Assembly (NCBI RefSeq): GCF_020379485.1
Contig: NC_063452.1
Location: forward strand, 6,613,065-6,677,064
DNA length: 64,000 bases
Source of the DNA: Brassica napus
Taxonomy: Eukaryota; Streptophyta; Magnoliopsida; Brassicales; Brassicaceae
Direction of reading: 5' to 3'
Every line of letters starts with the position of its first letter. Positions within the stretch are counted from its first letter, which is position 1. Below are positions 34,938 through 46,018 of this stretch, in pieces. The position numbers were made by a program, and so were the translations under genes. Below the pieces are notes generated by a model, which worked only from the letters and a program-made list of their open reading frames with translations, did no database searches and had not been told where the DNA came from.

Positions 34938-37900
34938 CTACATTCTGAAATCAAGAACACAGACTGAGTTATCAGCAAAGCAAGCTGCGAGTTTGTTACC
35001 CTCCTTATTCCAACACACTTCGAAAATTCCTCCTTCTCCTGTGTATGTCTTCACGACCTTGCCTTCTTTTAGTGACCAGATATGTATCGATTTGTCCACT
35101 GACCCACTCGCTATGTATTCCCCGTTTGGACTAAACGCCAATGAGTAAACCGCATCCCTTCAATTCATCAATTCGGATTTTGTTAGTACCAATGGGGTTA
35201 AAGTTAAACCACAAATCATCATCATAACATATCAAGGAGGGTTAAAGTTTTACCTGTGGCCGTTGAGACTACATATCATCTTGCCGAGTTCTGCATCCCA
35301 TAGCTTTACTGTCGAGTCGAATGATGCACTGCTCCACTCAAAGAAACAACAAAGTGAGATTAATGAATCATATAATGTTACATACAATGCAACTGGTAGT
35401 CTATATTTTAAAGAACTTTATATCACCTCGCAAGAGTTAGCTGTTTGTTGGGATTGTTCGTTCCTGGTCCTGTAGGGCTCCATCTGATTGTATAAATTTC
35501 CTGAAAATAAAATAGAATAAAATATCCATCCTTAAACTCAATTAAAAACCAAACCAAACCATTATTCCAAAGATTTAATGGGAGTTATGTTTACCTTAGT
35601 ATGGTCTCGGAGGTCATGAACAAAGTTGTGTTGTTTTATATTCCATATCTGAAGAAAAAGAGAGAAAAAACTGAGCACAAATGCCTTAAATAAGTCAACG
35701 TAAATTCACTTAAGAGGTTAATTTAGAAAACCTTAGCAGTACTATCATCTGAGCATGAGGCCAGTAAGGTACCGGTAGGATCCCATTTCACGCAATTAAC
35801 CTCACCCTGCATTTATAGAAGCAACAGTATAGTTGGTGATGAGACAAATGTCAGATTGGTATAGGGCTTAAGACTGAAGAAACTAAACATAATGATAACA
35901 TATGAGAGATGCTTGGACGAGGGACAAAACCTGATGACCAGCAAAGACTTTTACAGGCCGAGTTTCTCCAATCTTACACAAGTAGATAAATGTGTCGGTG
36001 GAACTCGTTGCAAAAGACACATTGTTGCGCCAATCAACGTCAAGTGTTGGGCCTATATCCACAATTTCATAAAATTGTTATATACATGAGAGAGCTTGAT
36101 TCAAATTGATGGTTCACTAAAAAGAATTGTTACCGGTGTGAAATTCAAACTGCTGCTTCCATTCCTCAGCTTTTACATCCCAAACAACAGCAGTTCTATC
36201 CACGCTTCCGGTTAGAAGATAATCACCATTCTTGTTCCACTTTAGGGAAAAAATAGGCCCCTTGTGTTTGCTCAGAGTACTTATCAGGTCACCTGGAAAA
36301 AATGTAAAAAAAAAGAGTGATTTGTGAATTTAAAAGCTAAATCTCATAAACATACTAAAACGGTGAGTACGTTTTTTAGCCACCATGCAGAATGATAATG
36401 TTTTTTTTTACTAGCTGATAGCTTTCATGTTTCAATCGCGAAAATCGTGTAACTACCAAAGCCCGGACAACTAACCTCAGAAATTTGCAGCTCACGCTGA
36501 GAGGAAACATATAGATATTAATTTCGACATAAATGACTCAGCATCTTCATCAATTCATATTAAAACTAAAGTTTAATTCCCAGAAAAGAGAGATTCGAGT
36601 AATACAAGGAGTGACATACCGTTTGTAGTCCAAATTCTTGCTTGTCCATCACATGAACCAGTGGCAAGTAAAGTCCCTTCCCCCTGAAAATTTAGATAAC
36701 ATTTTTTAGCAGAAACTAAGGCACTAATCCAGAAGAATAAAGAACAGGCAAAAAGTAGCAGTATCCAAGAACAGGTAGATATTTCATAAGCAGTGAAAAC
36801 GAAACAGCAGCGCTCACATTCCAGTCAAGAGTGGTCACATCCTTGCTCTTCTCGTTTGACTTTCCTTTTGCATGTTTCAGGATCAAAGCGCTGATGCTCC
36901 GACTAGATTTTAATGGTCCTTCCGGAATATTCCAGATACGTGCTGTCGTATCACCAGACCTGAAATTTTTGCAAAGGCACATTCAAATGGAATAACCAAT
37001 TAATTATTAGCATGTGCATTAAACAGAACTACTTACCCTGACGCAAGCAATGAAGCCGACGGACTCCATGCACACGCACAAACCTAAACCAGCAATACAG
37101 ACAGAATTTTAATCTCAATATAAGAAAAACAAGGATTAATGTAATAGATTCCAGTGAAGATTGGAAATCAACTATACAGCTTGTCCATTATAGAGATAAA
37201 ATCAACGAAAAGGTACCTCAGATGTATGCCCTTCCAAAATCCTCACATCAGAACTAGGAATGTGAGATGGCATAGAAGCAGGAGTCATGGCGATATCCAT
37301 AGGTTCTGCAGCTGTTCACATAAGAAAGCATTATTTAGAAAATAGATAAAATATTAGCAAAGTTTCAACAATTAAACATATGAAGACTGACCCGAAGAAC
37401 GGGCATGGTCTTCATCCCCAGCATTAGCTTTGTCACTTTGGTCAATAACCATGTCCCTGTCACCATCTCCAACCTGCTTTTCTTGAGCCTTTTCCCTCTC
37501 CATCTTCTCTCTCTCCCTCTCCCTTTCCGTTTCTCGCTCCCTCTCTAGCTTCATTCTTTCCCTCTCCCTCTCGAACGTTTCTCGTTCCATCTTCTCCCTC
37601 TCGCGTTCCTTTTCTCGTTCCATCTTCTCTCTTTCCCTCTCCTTCTCGCGTTCCATCTTCTCCCTTTCCCTCTCCTTCTCTCGCTCCTTGAGTTTCTCAT
37701 GCCTATCCTTCTCCTTGATTCGGCTGCGCTCTCCTTCAACCTCTCTATCGTTTTCTTTGGATTTGTCCTTTTCCTTCTCCTTCTCCTTATCCCTCTCTTT
37801 CCTCTTTCTCTCCCTCAGCATATCCTGCAACTCCTTCACGTCCTTTGAAATCAGATCCAAGGGTTGAAAGAATGAGAAATCCTCCTCAGTTTCCATTTCG

Positions 37901-38543
37901 CCCTGCCAGAAAAAAAACAACAAAGACCGCTGAGGTTACACATTGCTCAGACATGAAAACATCAAACAAACAAAAAAGCATTAAGAAACAATACATTGGT
38001 CAGATTAGCTTCCATCTCCATGTACTGGAGTCCTTTTTGAACAAACTTGACAAGAGCACCAGGTGGAACCATGTTCCCATCAATGTTTGATTTATTAATC
38101 CCTGCCTCGTATCCTAGAGTGAATGCAGCATGTGTAAACCCTGCAAAGAAGCAAGATTAGGATTAAACAAACCATCTTTAAAAAACAACTAATCAATCTA
38201 CCATCAAACATAGCTTCTAGTGAAAAAAGTCTTCATGAACACAAAACTCAAGCTCGCGAGTAGCTGTACGAACTATAAGATCTAAAAATATCATGAACCA
38301 ACGATCTTAAAAACATCAACTTTCCGTACAATTCGTCAAACCCTAACACGAATCCGTGAAAACCCTAAGACATCGACATTCGTAATTCCAGATCAATTCC
38401 GGAACCTAGACTGTAGCTAGCTGAACAGATACAAATTTCAATCAAATAAATAAGAACAAAGGAGAGATAAAGGATTCGTTACCTGATTCCTGAAGATAAC
38501 GGAAAACCAGAAAATTCATCTCGACGGAGGTGAGTGAAGACAT
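34938..38543 (-). CDS. HOS15: LisH/WD40 repeat protein HOS15
   Basis: HOS15 is a nuclear TBL1-like WD40 protein that in Arabidopsis works with histone deacetylases and CUL4-DDB1 ligase in cold response and flowering. I could place 14 exons on the minus strand, all GT-AG and in frame: 38483-38543, 37995-38140, 37392-37902, 37217-37311, 37037-37083, 36818-36959, 36620-36683, 36134-36292, 35931-36052, 35732-35806, 35595-35648, 35427-35500, 35254-35328, 34938-35157. The sum is 1,845 bp, 614 aa; Arabidopsis HOS15 is 613. It has an N-terminal LisH ([20 protein letters not shown]), a long K/E/R helix encoded by 30-bp repeats in exon 3, and then WD40 repeats ([39 protein letters not shown]) to the end CVLDFRM. 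No breaks are seen. Confidence 0.96.
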
Positions 38544-38804
38544 CTCCGAAACCCTAATTCTTCTCCCTTCAATTCAATTCACAGAGGATTTTTTTTTTGA
38601 ACAAATCGAAGAAAGAGTTGGGAGCAACCCAGAAGAAGAGGGAGCTTGAAAATTTTCTCGAGATTTTAAGCTCTTCCTCATATGATGATAATATTTTTCG
38701 TCTCCGACAATATCTAAACCTTAAGGTATATGGCCCTAATGGGCCTCACATTATCCTGTAACTTTAACTTTTTGGGCCAAGCCCACTTAACATGTCATTA
38801 TTAA
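38544..38804. promoter_or_regulatory. HOS15 upstream region
   Basis: This leads from the HOS15 start codon to the first Helitron end. It contains two GGGCC/TGGGCC-type elements (AATGGGCCTC at about 38738 and TTGGGCCAAGCCC at about 38772). Such elements are common in promoters of plant housekeeping genes, but their assignment here is only by position. Confidence 0.35.
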
Positions 38805-39367
38805 TCAATACTATTAAATTAGCGTCCAACTAATTATTTTATAACTGCATATAAATCATTATCATACTAAATACTTCAATCAATATATTTTTCATTACAT
38901 TTCTTACTGCTTTTTAATACTATCATCGACCTTATTTCCACAAAAGGTGGAATCCACTTCTCTAGTAGAAGTTATTATATATGGCAACAGTTATGATTTG
39001 AAATAAAGATAAAATATATACATTAAGAAGTTGTTTAAATATGGCGACAGTTTAATGTTAATGAAAAGGCGAAGGTTAACTAAAGTTATTATATATGACA
39101 ACAATTTGATTTTTTTACTATTAAGATTATCTACGTGTTATTTTATGAAACATACAAAATGATTATCAAATACAAAATATCGCAACAAATTTGGAATTTA
39201 AGTATATTTATGTATTTATTAGTAATAATTAAAAATAATTAACACAAATATGAGTACAAAAAAATACAAATATCATTACAAAAAAATATAAATATGAAAA
39301 TTAAAATTTTAAAAGTAAAGTAAAACAAAAAATATACCCGCCCTTTCAAGGACGGGTCAGAAACTAG
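38805..39367 (+). mobile_element. Short non-autonomous Helitron
   Basis: The start TCAATACTATTAAATTAG after an A, and the end ACCCGCCC-TTTCAA-GGACGGGT (hairpin) then CAGAAA and CTAG (39364-39367) before a T, fit a Helitron of 563 bp. It is AT-rich and non-coding. Confidence 0.55.
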
Positions 39368-39572
39368 TTTATTATATTAAAATAGCAATATTGACCTATT
39401 GATATATGTGTGATCCAACTATTTTAATACAATTATTAAAACATTTTTTTAATCATTTAAGAGAAATATTATAAAAAGAAAAATATAAATATGACTAAAA
39501 ATACAAATATAAAAATTAAATTTTTTTAAAAATGTAAAACAAAAAACATATCCTGGGCGGACCAAAATCTAG
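39368..39572 (+). mobile_element. Second Helitron 3' end abutting the first
   Basis: The last 100 bases (AAATACAAATAT, AAAATTAAATTTTT, GTAAAACAAAAAACATAT) parallel the end of the preceding element and finish GGGCGGACCAAAATCTAG before a T. A TTATTATATTAAAATAG near the start may be a decayed 5' end. It could be a truncated tandem copy or the outer part of a nested pair. Confidence 0.45.
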
Positions 39573-39911
39573 TGTATATTTATTATCACGGACACCAATC
39601 AGTGAGTGAGATACTACTTAACTTTTAATATACCGTCTCTTAATGTTTAACTAAAAAAGCTAATAATTGGCTCATAAAGAGCCGTCTTTTAGCGGAATAT
39701 ATTTAAGAGCCGATTCTTAACTTTTTTAGTTAAAAATTAATAGATAATTTCTTATATTCCGCTAAGAATCTCGCCCCCAAAAACCATCCATCAATCGTAT
39801 TCTTTCCAACTTTTTAGAACCTTTACCAACTTCCAAAGGAGTTAATCAGACATTATTTCAAAGAATTGTAAAAAACAAAAATAATTATAATATTAATTTA
39901 TTTATTTTTCC
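39573..39911. repeat. Spacer with a short inverted repeat
   Basis: TTTAACTAAAAAAG (39646-39659) and its complement CTTTTTTAGTTAAA (39721-39734) bracket an AT-rich loop with two copies of AAGAGCCG. A further pair (TTAGCGGAATAT and ATATTCCGCTAA) lies around it. This looks like a small MITE-type foldback of unknown family. Confidence 0.4.
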
Positions 39912-39916
39912 TGAGA

Positions 39917-40134
39917 AACTCAAGAGGTAGAAGAGCGTGCGTCCTGGTATGGGCCTAGCTCATCTTGTATTGGGATTGACTTTATTAGGGTCATTGATCC
40001 AGTGTTTTGATTGGGAGAGGGATGCAGACGTGGCAGTTGACATGTCAGAAGGAAGGAGTCTTACAATGCTTAAAGCGGTGCGTTTAGTCGCCAAATGCAT
40101 GTCTTCTCCAATCTTAGACCAAGTTGCTTTTTAA
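39917..40134 (+). pseudogene. CYP81-type cytochrome P450 C-terminal relic
   Basis: The frames give NSRGRRAC (39917-39940), then, after a 2-base shift, PGMGLAHLVLGL ... GSLIQCFDWER ... VDMSEGRSLTM ... LVAKCMSSPILDQVAF and a stop. This is the heme-binding Cys loop (G-R-R-x-C-P-G) and the C-terminus of a CYP81 P450. In Arabidopsis CYP81G1 (At5g67310) is the neighbour of HOS15 (At5g67320), so this is very probably the decayed copy of that gene. The rest of the P450 is absent and the heme loop is frameshifted. Confidence 0.85.
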
Positions 40135-40449
40135 TCACAAGCGAAACTAGCCCATAATGTATGCATGAACCAATGATAGAAAAATTGTAATGTCTTTCGA
40201 GATAATTGTTATTTTCATCTAATAAAGGGTCCCTATTGGGCTATTGGGCCTTTCTATGTAGCTTCGTTATAAGACTCATTAAAAGAACCCGGATCCGAAA
40301 TATTCTAGAGAGGTAACGACGATTCGGGTTTTGCAATTTGAATTTAAATCTCCGCTCTCTTTACTTCTCATTGTATCTTTTGTTTTCTTCTCTAAACGAG
40401 CCGTTAGAGAGAGAGAGAGAGGAACGAGTTGGATCTGAGTAAATCGGAG

Positions 40450-42147
40450 ATGGCTGCGAACATAGGGATAATGGACTCTGCATATTTCGTAGGGAGAACG
40501 GAGATTCTCGCGTGGATCAACTCCACTCTTCATCTAAATCTCTCCAAAGTCGAAGAGGTTGAGTTAATTTTCTCTTCTCTTCTATAAACCTAGTTTTAGA
40601 TTCGGATCTTACGTAGCAAGCACCGTGGACTTCGTCGAGTTTGTTATTGTTAGGGTTATTGTTCTGGAATTGAATTTGGATTTCGAATCCTTCTCTGTGT
40701 TGCTTTGCTGTTGTGGATCTGAATACGGATCTATTGATTAACAGGCTTGTTCAGGCGCGGTTCACTGTCAGCTCATGGATTCGGTTCACCCTGGTACTGT
40801 TCCGATGCACAAGGTTAATTTCGACGCCAAGAGTGAGTACGAGATGATTCAGAACTACAAGGTGCTTCAGGATGTGTTCAACAAGCTCAAGCTCACTAAG
40901 GTCCTCTTTAATCTCCTTTAATCAAGGGTTATAATAGAGCTTGCAATCAAACTGAATTGTCTGTTGAATGTTGGATGTGTGCAGCACATTGAAGTGAGCA
41001 AACTCGTTAAAGGTAGACCACTTGATAACTTGGAGTTCATGCAGTGGATGAAGAAGTACTGCGATTCTATTAATGGTGGCCAGCTTCACAAGTAAGTTCT
41101 CACGACTATCAGTGAGCCTTCTTAACCTTGATACCATGAAAGTTTCCGTAATCTGTTAAAACTTTGGCTTCATGATTCTGATTATTGTGTCTCACTGAAT
41201 CCATTTCTTTGACAAAATCAAAAATCAACTATCTGAATCATGGTTAGATGAGTTCGCTTATTGTTTGTGCTGGCTCTCCTAAATAGATAAATCCACCAAG
41301 TTCATATACCCATTTCTGACGCTGCTGTCTTCTTGTATTTGATTTTTATCGCTAGCTACCACGCACTGGAGAGAAGGGAAGCCTGCAAAGGAGGAAAAGA
41401 AGCAACTAGGAGAGCTGCAGCTACACAACAATCCGGCAAGAGTTCTTCTTCTTCTTCAGCTGCACCTAGACCTTCCTCTTCGAATGGTACCCGTAAACAC
41501 GAACCACTATCCTCGAACGCTGGGAATCACCACTCGTCAAGAGCTCCCTCGTCTAAACAAACTAAACCAGCGCCTGCTGCTGCGGCGGCTGCTTATGATG
41601 AAAAGGTAGTTGTCTCTCTCGACACACTCATTTCTTGAATTACACCGAAGTCTTTAAGAAGCTCACTAACTCGCTTTCCTTATCACACAGATTACAGAAC
41701 TGAAACTCTACATAGACAGTTTGGAAAAAGAGAGAGACTTCTACTTCTCTAAACTACGAGATGTAGAGATTCTCTGTCAGAATCCAGACACAGAACACTT
41801 ACCTGTATGCAAAAACCTTCTCAATCCCTCGTTCTAAAGAAGTTTCAGAATGTTCAATAATCATCACTCTTTTGTTAATGCAGCTTGTTGGTTCCATAAA
41901 AAGAATCCTCTACGCAGCAGATGGAGAAGACCTTGGAGCAGCAGCAGCAGCAGAGACACAGACCTTAAGCCCTATTGCTGAAGGATCAGAAGAGAGAAGG
42001 AACAGTGCAATAGAGTCGCAGAAGAGGAAGCTCATAGTGAATCAAGACGTGGATGCTGCAGCGATTACATCGCTCTCTCCAAGGCAACGCCTCTCTGATG
42101 CTTCTGATGTCAAATGCAGTGGTTCATCTCCTCTTTTGACCTGCTGA
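40450..42147 (+). CDS. EB1C: Microtubule plus-end binding protein EB1C
   Basis: EB1 proteins bind growing microtubule ends. EB1C is the plant-specific nuclear form that moves to spindle and phragmoplast. Six exons fit GT-AG and frame: 40450-40557, 40745-40900, 40985-41091, 41356-41605, 41691-41804, 41884-42147, giving 332 aa (Arabidopsis EB1C is 329 from memory). It starts [20 protein letters not shown] with a calponin-homology domain to about residue 120 ([14 protein letters not shown]). A Ser/Ala-rich linker follows, then the EB1 dimerisation coil ([20 protein letters not shown] ... LRDVEILCQ). The C-terminal tail has SQKRKL and lacks the acidic EEY-type end, as expected for EB1C. The reading frame is intact. 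Confidence 0.95.
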
Positions 42148-42214
42148 ATCTCCTTCCTACTACTCTGTTTCGTATGAACTCTATGTTCGAAAATTCTATT
42201 TTACTTCATATAAG

Positions 42215-42258
42215 CCTATTATTACAATAAACCTATTATTACAATAAACCTATTATTA
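42215..42258. repeat. 17-bp tandem repeat, about 2.6 copies
   Basis: CCTATTATTACAATAAA repeats directly behind the EB1C stop codon in what is probably its 3' UTR or polyadenylation region. Confidence 0.85.
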
Positions 42259-42370
42259 CTATGTGCTTAAAAGAAAGCATCATTCATATGATGTTTTGTA
42301 ATCGTTGTGGTATAATAATAATATGTTTTGACATATTTTATTGATTGTTAAGGTTTCCGAAGACTAAATA

Positions 42371-42492
42371 ATCAATCTTTGGTAAAAATTACAAAGACAA
42401 AAGTAAAGAAACCAGAGTCTTTTCGTTAAGCTAATTAATCTTTGGAAAAAATTACAAAGACAAAAGTAAAGAACCAGAGCCTTTCGTTAACC
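42371..42492. repeat. 63-bp tandem duplication
   Basis: Two copies of a unit containing AATCTTTGG, AAAAATTACAAAGACAAAAG and CCAGAG-CTTTTCGTTAA, with small indels between them. Confidence 0.8.
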
Positions 42493-43087
42493 ACGGTTTA
42501 GCGTTAATAAATCTGCAATTGAGCTCTTATCAGACCTCTAGCATTTGTTTCCACTTTATACAAAATTAATAGTTTAAATTTCTGCCAATTTAGATTGAAA
42601 AAAACCATTAATGCGAAAAGACTACTTTGATGTACAGCATGCACTACACATGGCACATTATGCATCAATAGAAAAGTCTGAGAAATAAGGCATATGCATT
42701 ATGCTCAGGTTCTTTCATCTGCGGCGTATAAAACTGGCTCAACGTATTTGACATTCTTTCAACGCACTTAAAAGCTACGAAAGAGAATCATGATTTTGTT
42801 CAACATTTCATTATTTTTTCAAAATAGAAAGACAATTATAAATAACTAATATTCAAAGCCTACAAAAGTCTACTGCCTAGAAAACATGAAGTTTGACCGT
42901 TGAACGCGAGAAGTCATTATTATTGCAAAGAAGAGCGTGAATAGAAGTCAGAAAAAGCAATAACAAAAAGTTCAAAAAAAAAAGTCGAAGTAATCAACGA
43001 CCAGGATTAGCTCACATTTCTTTAAATCGAACGGTTGAGATCAACTAGAGTGAGATTTGGGCTGGAGCATGACGATTGCGATGATGA

Positions 43088-43093
43088 CACGTG
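43088..43093 (+). promoter_or_regulatory. G-box upstream of SKIP2/VFB4
   Basis: CACGTG in the context GACACGTGGTC lies 92 bases before the ATG and 37 before the TATA box. bZIP or bHLH binding is possible, but this is only a sequence match. Confidence 0.5.
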
Positions 43094-43124
43094 GTCCCTT
43101 ATTTGACGCGATGGACCGTTACTT

Positions 43125-43131
43125 TATATAA
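43125..43131 (+). promoter_or_regulatory. TATA box of SKIP2/VFB4
   Basis: TATATAA lies 55 bases before the ATG in the context ACTTTATATAATCCC. Confidence 0.6.
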
Positions 43132-43179
43132 TCCCTCAAAAACCGAAGACCCAACCCAAAAAAAATTAAAAATAAAAAA

Positions 43180-44754
43180 ATGGGACAAGCGACGTCGTCT
43201 ACGGCGGAATCGACCGGCAGAGAGATAGATCTTAGGCTAACCTCTCCGGTGATTGTTGCCAGTAGAGAAGAATCGATGGATTCGGGAAACAGCCCCGCGG
43301 CAAGCGATCGTGATTATACTGAAGATCTACCGGGTGAATGTCTAGCTCACGTGTTCCAGTACCTCGGAGCTGGAGATCGCAAGCGATGCTCTCTCGTCTG
43401 CAAACGGTGGCTATTCGTCGACGGTCAGAATCGCCACCGGTTATCTCTCGACGCTAGAGACGAGATCTTCTCGTTCCTCCCGTCTATGTTCGACCGGTTC
43501 GATTCGGTTACGAAGCTCGCTCTCCGATGCGATCGGAAGTCTTTAAGCTTGAGCGACGAGGCTCTGGTGATGATCTCGGTCCGTTGCTCGAATCTGACTC
43601 GCGTGAAGCTCCGCGGCTGCCGCGAGATCACGGATCTGGGGATGGTGGAGTTCGCGAAGAACTGTGGGAATCTGAAGAAGCTTTCCGTTGGATCTTGTAA
43701 CTTTGGAGCGAAAGGAGTTAACGCGATGCTTGAAAATTGCAAGCTTCTTGAGGAGTTGTCGGTGAAGAGACTCAGAGGGATTCACGAGGCTCCTGAGTTG
43801 GTTTGTTCGTCGTCTTCGCTTAGATCCGTCTGCTTGAAGGAGCTTGTTAATGGACAGGTGTTCGAACCGTTGGTTGCTAATACTAGAACATTGAAAACTT
43901 TGAAGATTATTCGTTGTCTTGGTGATTGGGATAAAGTTCTTAAAACGATAGGAGAAGGAGACAGCTCGTTGAGTGAGATTCATCTAGAGAGGCTGCAAGT
44001 TAGCGACTTTGGGCTTTCTGCGGTTTCTAAATGCTCAAAGGTGGAGACTTTGCATATAGTGAAGACGCCGGAGTGCTCTAACTATGGTTTGATTGATGTT
44101 GCGGAGAGATGTAAGCTGCTGAGGAAGCTTCACATTGATGGGTGGAGGACTAATAGGATCGGTGATGAAGGTCTGATGGCGGTTGCGAAACACTGCTTGA
44201 ACTTACAGGAGCTTGTGCTGATTGGTGTTAACGCGACGCATATGAGTTTAGCCGCTATTGCTTCAAACTGTCAGAAGCTGGAAAGATTAGCGCTTTGCGG
44301 AAGTGGAACGATAGGGGATACAGAGATTGCCTGCATCGCTAAGAAATGCGGGGCGTTGAGGAAGTTCTGTATCAAAGGATGTCCTGTATCGGATCTAGGG
44401 ATCGAGGCGCTAGCTGTTGGTTGTCCTAACCTGGTGAAGTTGAAGGTGAAGAAATGTAAAGTGGTGACTGGAGAGATTGGAGAATGGCTGCGTGAACGAA
44501 GGAGGACCCTTGTGGTGTGTATGGATGGTGATGGGAGTGAAGCAACGGTTGCGCCTGATGGTGAGGTTGAGACGGTTATGGGGGAGCCAAGAGTGGGTCA
44601 AGCTGGTGGTGCGGCGGAGGTTGGATCAGGTAATGGTGGAGGAAGTAGATTAGCGATGATTAGATCAAAGTTTGGGTTTCTTGGTGGAAGGAACTTGATA
44701 ACTTGCACATTCAGGAGATGGTCTCATAATGATAATGGTACTAGTTATACTTGA
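43180..44754 (+). CDS. SKIP2: F-box/LRR protein SKIP2 (VFB4)
   Basis: The substrate-recognition subunit of an SCF (SKP1-cullin-F-box) ubiquitin ligase. Arabidopsis SKIP2/VFB4 (At5g67250) binds ASK proteins, and the VFB family affects growth and lateral roots. It is single-exon, 524 aa, with an F-box at about residues 48-80 (DLPGECLAHVFQYLGAGDRK), then leucine-rich repeats of the cysteine-containing type (CSNLTRVKLRGCREITDLGM, CGNLKKLSVGSCNFGAKGVN, CQKLERLALCGSGTIGDTEI, CGALRKFCIKGCPVSDLGIE). The C-terminus is Gly-rich and ends FRRWSHNDNGTSYT. The start MGQATSSTAES matches the family and carries a Gly2 that could be myristoylated (inference). The frame is complete with no defects. Confidence 0.96.
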   Translation: MGQATSSTAESTGREIDLRLTSPVIVASREESMDSGNSPAASDRDYTEDLPGECLAHVFQYLGAGDRKRCSLVCKRWLFVDGQNRHRLSLDARDEIFSFLPSMFDRFDSVTKLALRCDRKSLSLSDEALVMISVRCSNLTRVKLRGCREITDLGMVEFAKNCGNLKKLSVGSCNFGAKGVNAMLENCKLLEELSVKRLRGIHEAPELVCSSSSLRSVCLKELVNGQVFEPLVANTRTLKTLKIIRCLGDWDKVLKTIGEGDSSLSEIHLERLQVSDFGLSAVSKCSKVETLHIVKTPECSNYGLIDVAERCKLLRKLHIDGWRTNRIGDEGLMAVAKHCLNLQELVLIGVNATHMSLAAIASNCQKLERLALCGSGTIGDTEIACIAKKCGALRKFCIKGCPVSDLGIEALAVGCPNLVKLKVKKCKVVTGEIGEWLRERRRTLVVCMDGDGSEATVAPDGEVETVMGEPRVGQAGGAAEVGSGNGGGSRLAMIRSKFGFLGGRNLITCTFRRWSHNDNGTSYT

Positions 44755-45141
44755 TATCTGGTAATGGTAACTGTCAAAAAGCTTTCTTTCTTCTTTTGTA
44801 ATCCTCCCTTCATGATGTGTTTCAAACTGTGTGTAAGAAGAAGACTTGTCGATTAGAAAAGTCATTCCATGTAAGAACATTTATGTGTTTCTTTCTTTTA
44901 TTAACTATTGATTTGTGGGCAGATTATGTGACCTTTGTATTTATAAGATTGCAACGAACAGATTAAAATGATCTACTATTTAAGAGATAAAATGGTAGTT
45001 ACTTTCAGTTCTTCCCTCACAAGAATGGAGAGACCATACGTTTGTACACTGGTTATAATTAATATTTCTTAAGGAGTTTTTAGTGATCGTTTTGTATCTT
45101 TCTTCAACGAGTTGCTTGCGAGCGTAGAACAACAAACTTAC
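44755..45141. other. SKIP2 3' region and spacer
   Basis: AT-rich sequence with a probable SKIP2 3' UTR; no separate gene seen. Confidence 0.5.
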
Positions 45142-45240
45142 CCAGGTGGGAATTTGCTATCAGCTCTGAAAGGAACTTTGACCAGAGACAATGGACTATC
45201 AACCTCTCCATTCTCATTCAACATGTTGATGCTCTGTTTA
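45142..45240 (-). pseudogene. Isolated exon-like fragment of an unknown gene
   Basis: The minus strand reads KQSINMLNENGEVDSPLSLV then KVPFRADSKFPPG and stops at a good donor (GG|GTAAGT, 45136-45141). Composition and splice site look like a real exon, but no neighbouring exons were found. Its 5' part lies in a 47-bp tandem duplication that shifts the frame. I do not recognise the family. It may be the relic of one of the Arabidopsis neighbours missing here. Confidence 0.4.
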
Positions 45241-45299
45241 ACCCATGTTGATCTCCATTCTCATTCAACAAGTTGATGCTCGGTTTAACCCATGTTGAT
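45206..45299. repeat. 47-bp tandem duplication
   Basis: CTCCATTCTCATTCAACA ... CCCATGTTGAT occurs at 45206-45252 and 45253-45299 with two base differences. It overlaps the exon-like fragment and breaks its frame because 47 is not a multiple of 3. Confidence 0.88.
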
Positions 45300-46000
45300 T
45301 TACCATCCAGAGATTTCTATGTCGAAACTTAAATCCATGGCCACAATAAAAAGCAAAAACTAACTTTTGATGAATATATTATTTTTCTCTTCAGCTCTGC
45401 TTTTATGTCACTCGTTGCAGAGTTTCTTTTTTTGCACAGGAAGTACACAACAGTACTTTGATGTAAGAGCAAATTATGTAAGTTTCATATAGATTCTCTG
45501 TTTCCAAGTAAGCTATCAGATAAAAGGTATCAACCTTATTAGTCTCAGCCTTTTAAGATCGACATCCAAGTGAGCTTCGTACCTTCTATCCGGATAACTT
45601 ACTTGGACTCAGAGGAATCAATTTCAAACCTACTGAACTTACTCCTTTATCCAGCAGGTGAAAAGAAAAGGCTGCGTGGTAATGAACTCCAAGGAATGGC
45701 CATTCTGATTTTGGTTGGTTCAGTGATGGATAGATGATGATAATAGAAATAATGGATAGAATGATGGATCGAATGAGTCACACAAGAGCTGCGGATGACT
45801 CTTGATTCACTCACTCTCTTGTCCCTGGATAACACCAAGACAACATGAAAGGCTGTCGATTGATTAGGATTTACACACCATCTCAATCAAGTTGTTCATA
45901 AGAACAAATGAAACACCCAAATTAGAAAGAATTGTTTTAAAATAAAAAGGTTGATTGATTTAAAATGAAAACAATAAAAGGTTTAAATAGAAATAACACA
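45300..46000. other. Spacer, nothing recognised
   Basis: Mixed composition. A short minus-strand frame at 45647-45886 has no family resemblance and contains a degenerate ATGGATxGA-type repeat (about 45725-45770). Confidence 0.45.
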
Positions 46001-46018
46001 AGACTTGCATGTCTGTCT

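Larger units (their letters stand above)
42148..43087. other. Spacer with short tandem repeats
   Basis: No gene is seen. A 17-bp unit (CCTATTATTACAATAAA) is present nearly three times from 42215 to about 42258 in the EB1C 3' region. A 63-bp unit is duplicated at about 42371-42433 and 42434-42492 (AATCTTTGG ... ACAAAGACAAAAGTAAAGAA). CYCD3;2 lies in this interval in Arabidopsis, and no cyclin peptide was found. Confidence 0.55.

Noticed and set aside
37551..37739. Arg-rich frame overlapping HOS15
   Set aside because: It is a shifted reading of the repetitive HOS15 exon 3.
42148..43179. Possible CYCD3;2 remnant between EB1C and SKIP2
   Set aside because: No cyclin-box-like peptide was seen, only AT-rich sequence and short tandem repeats.
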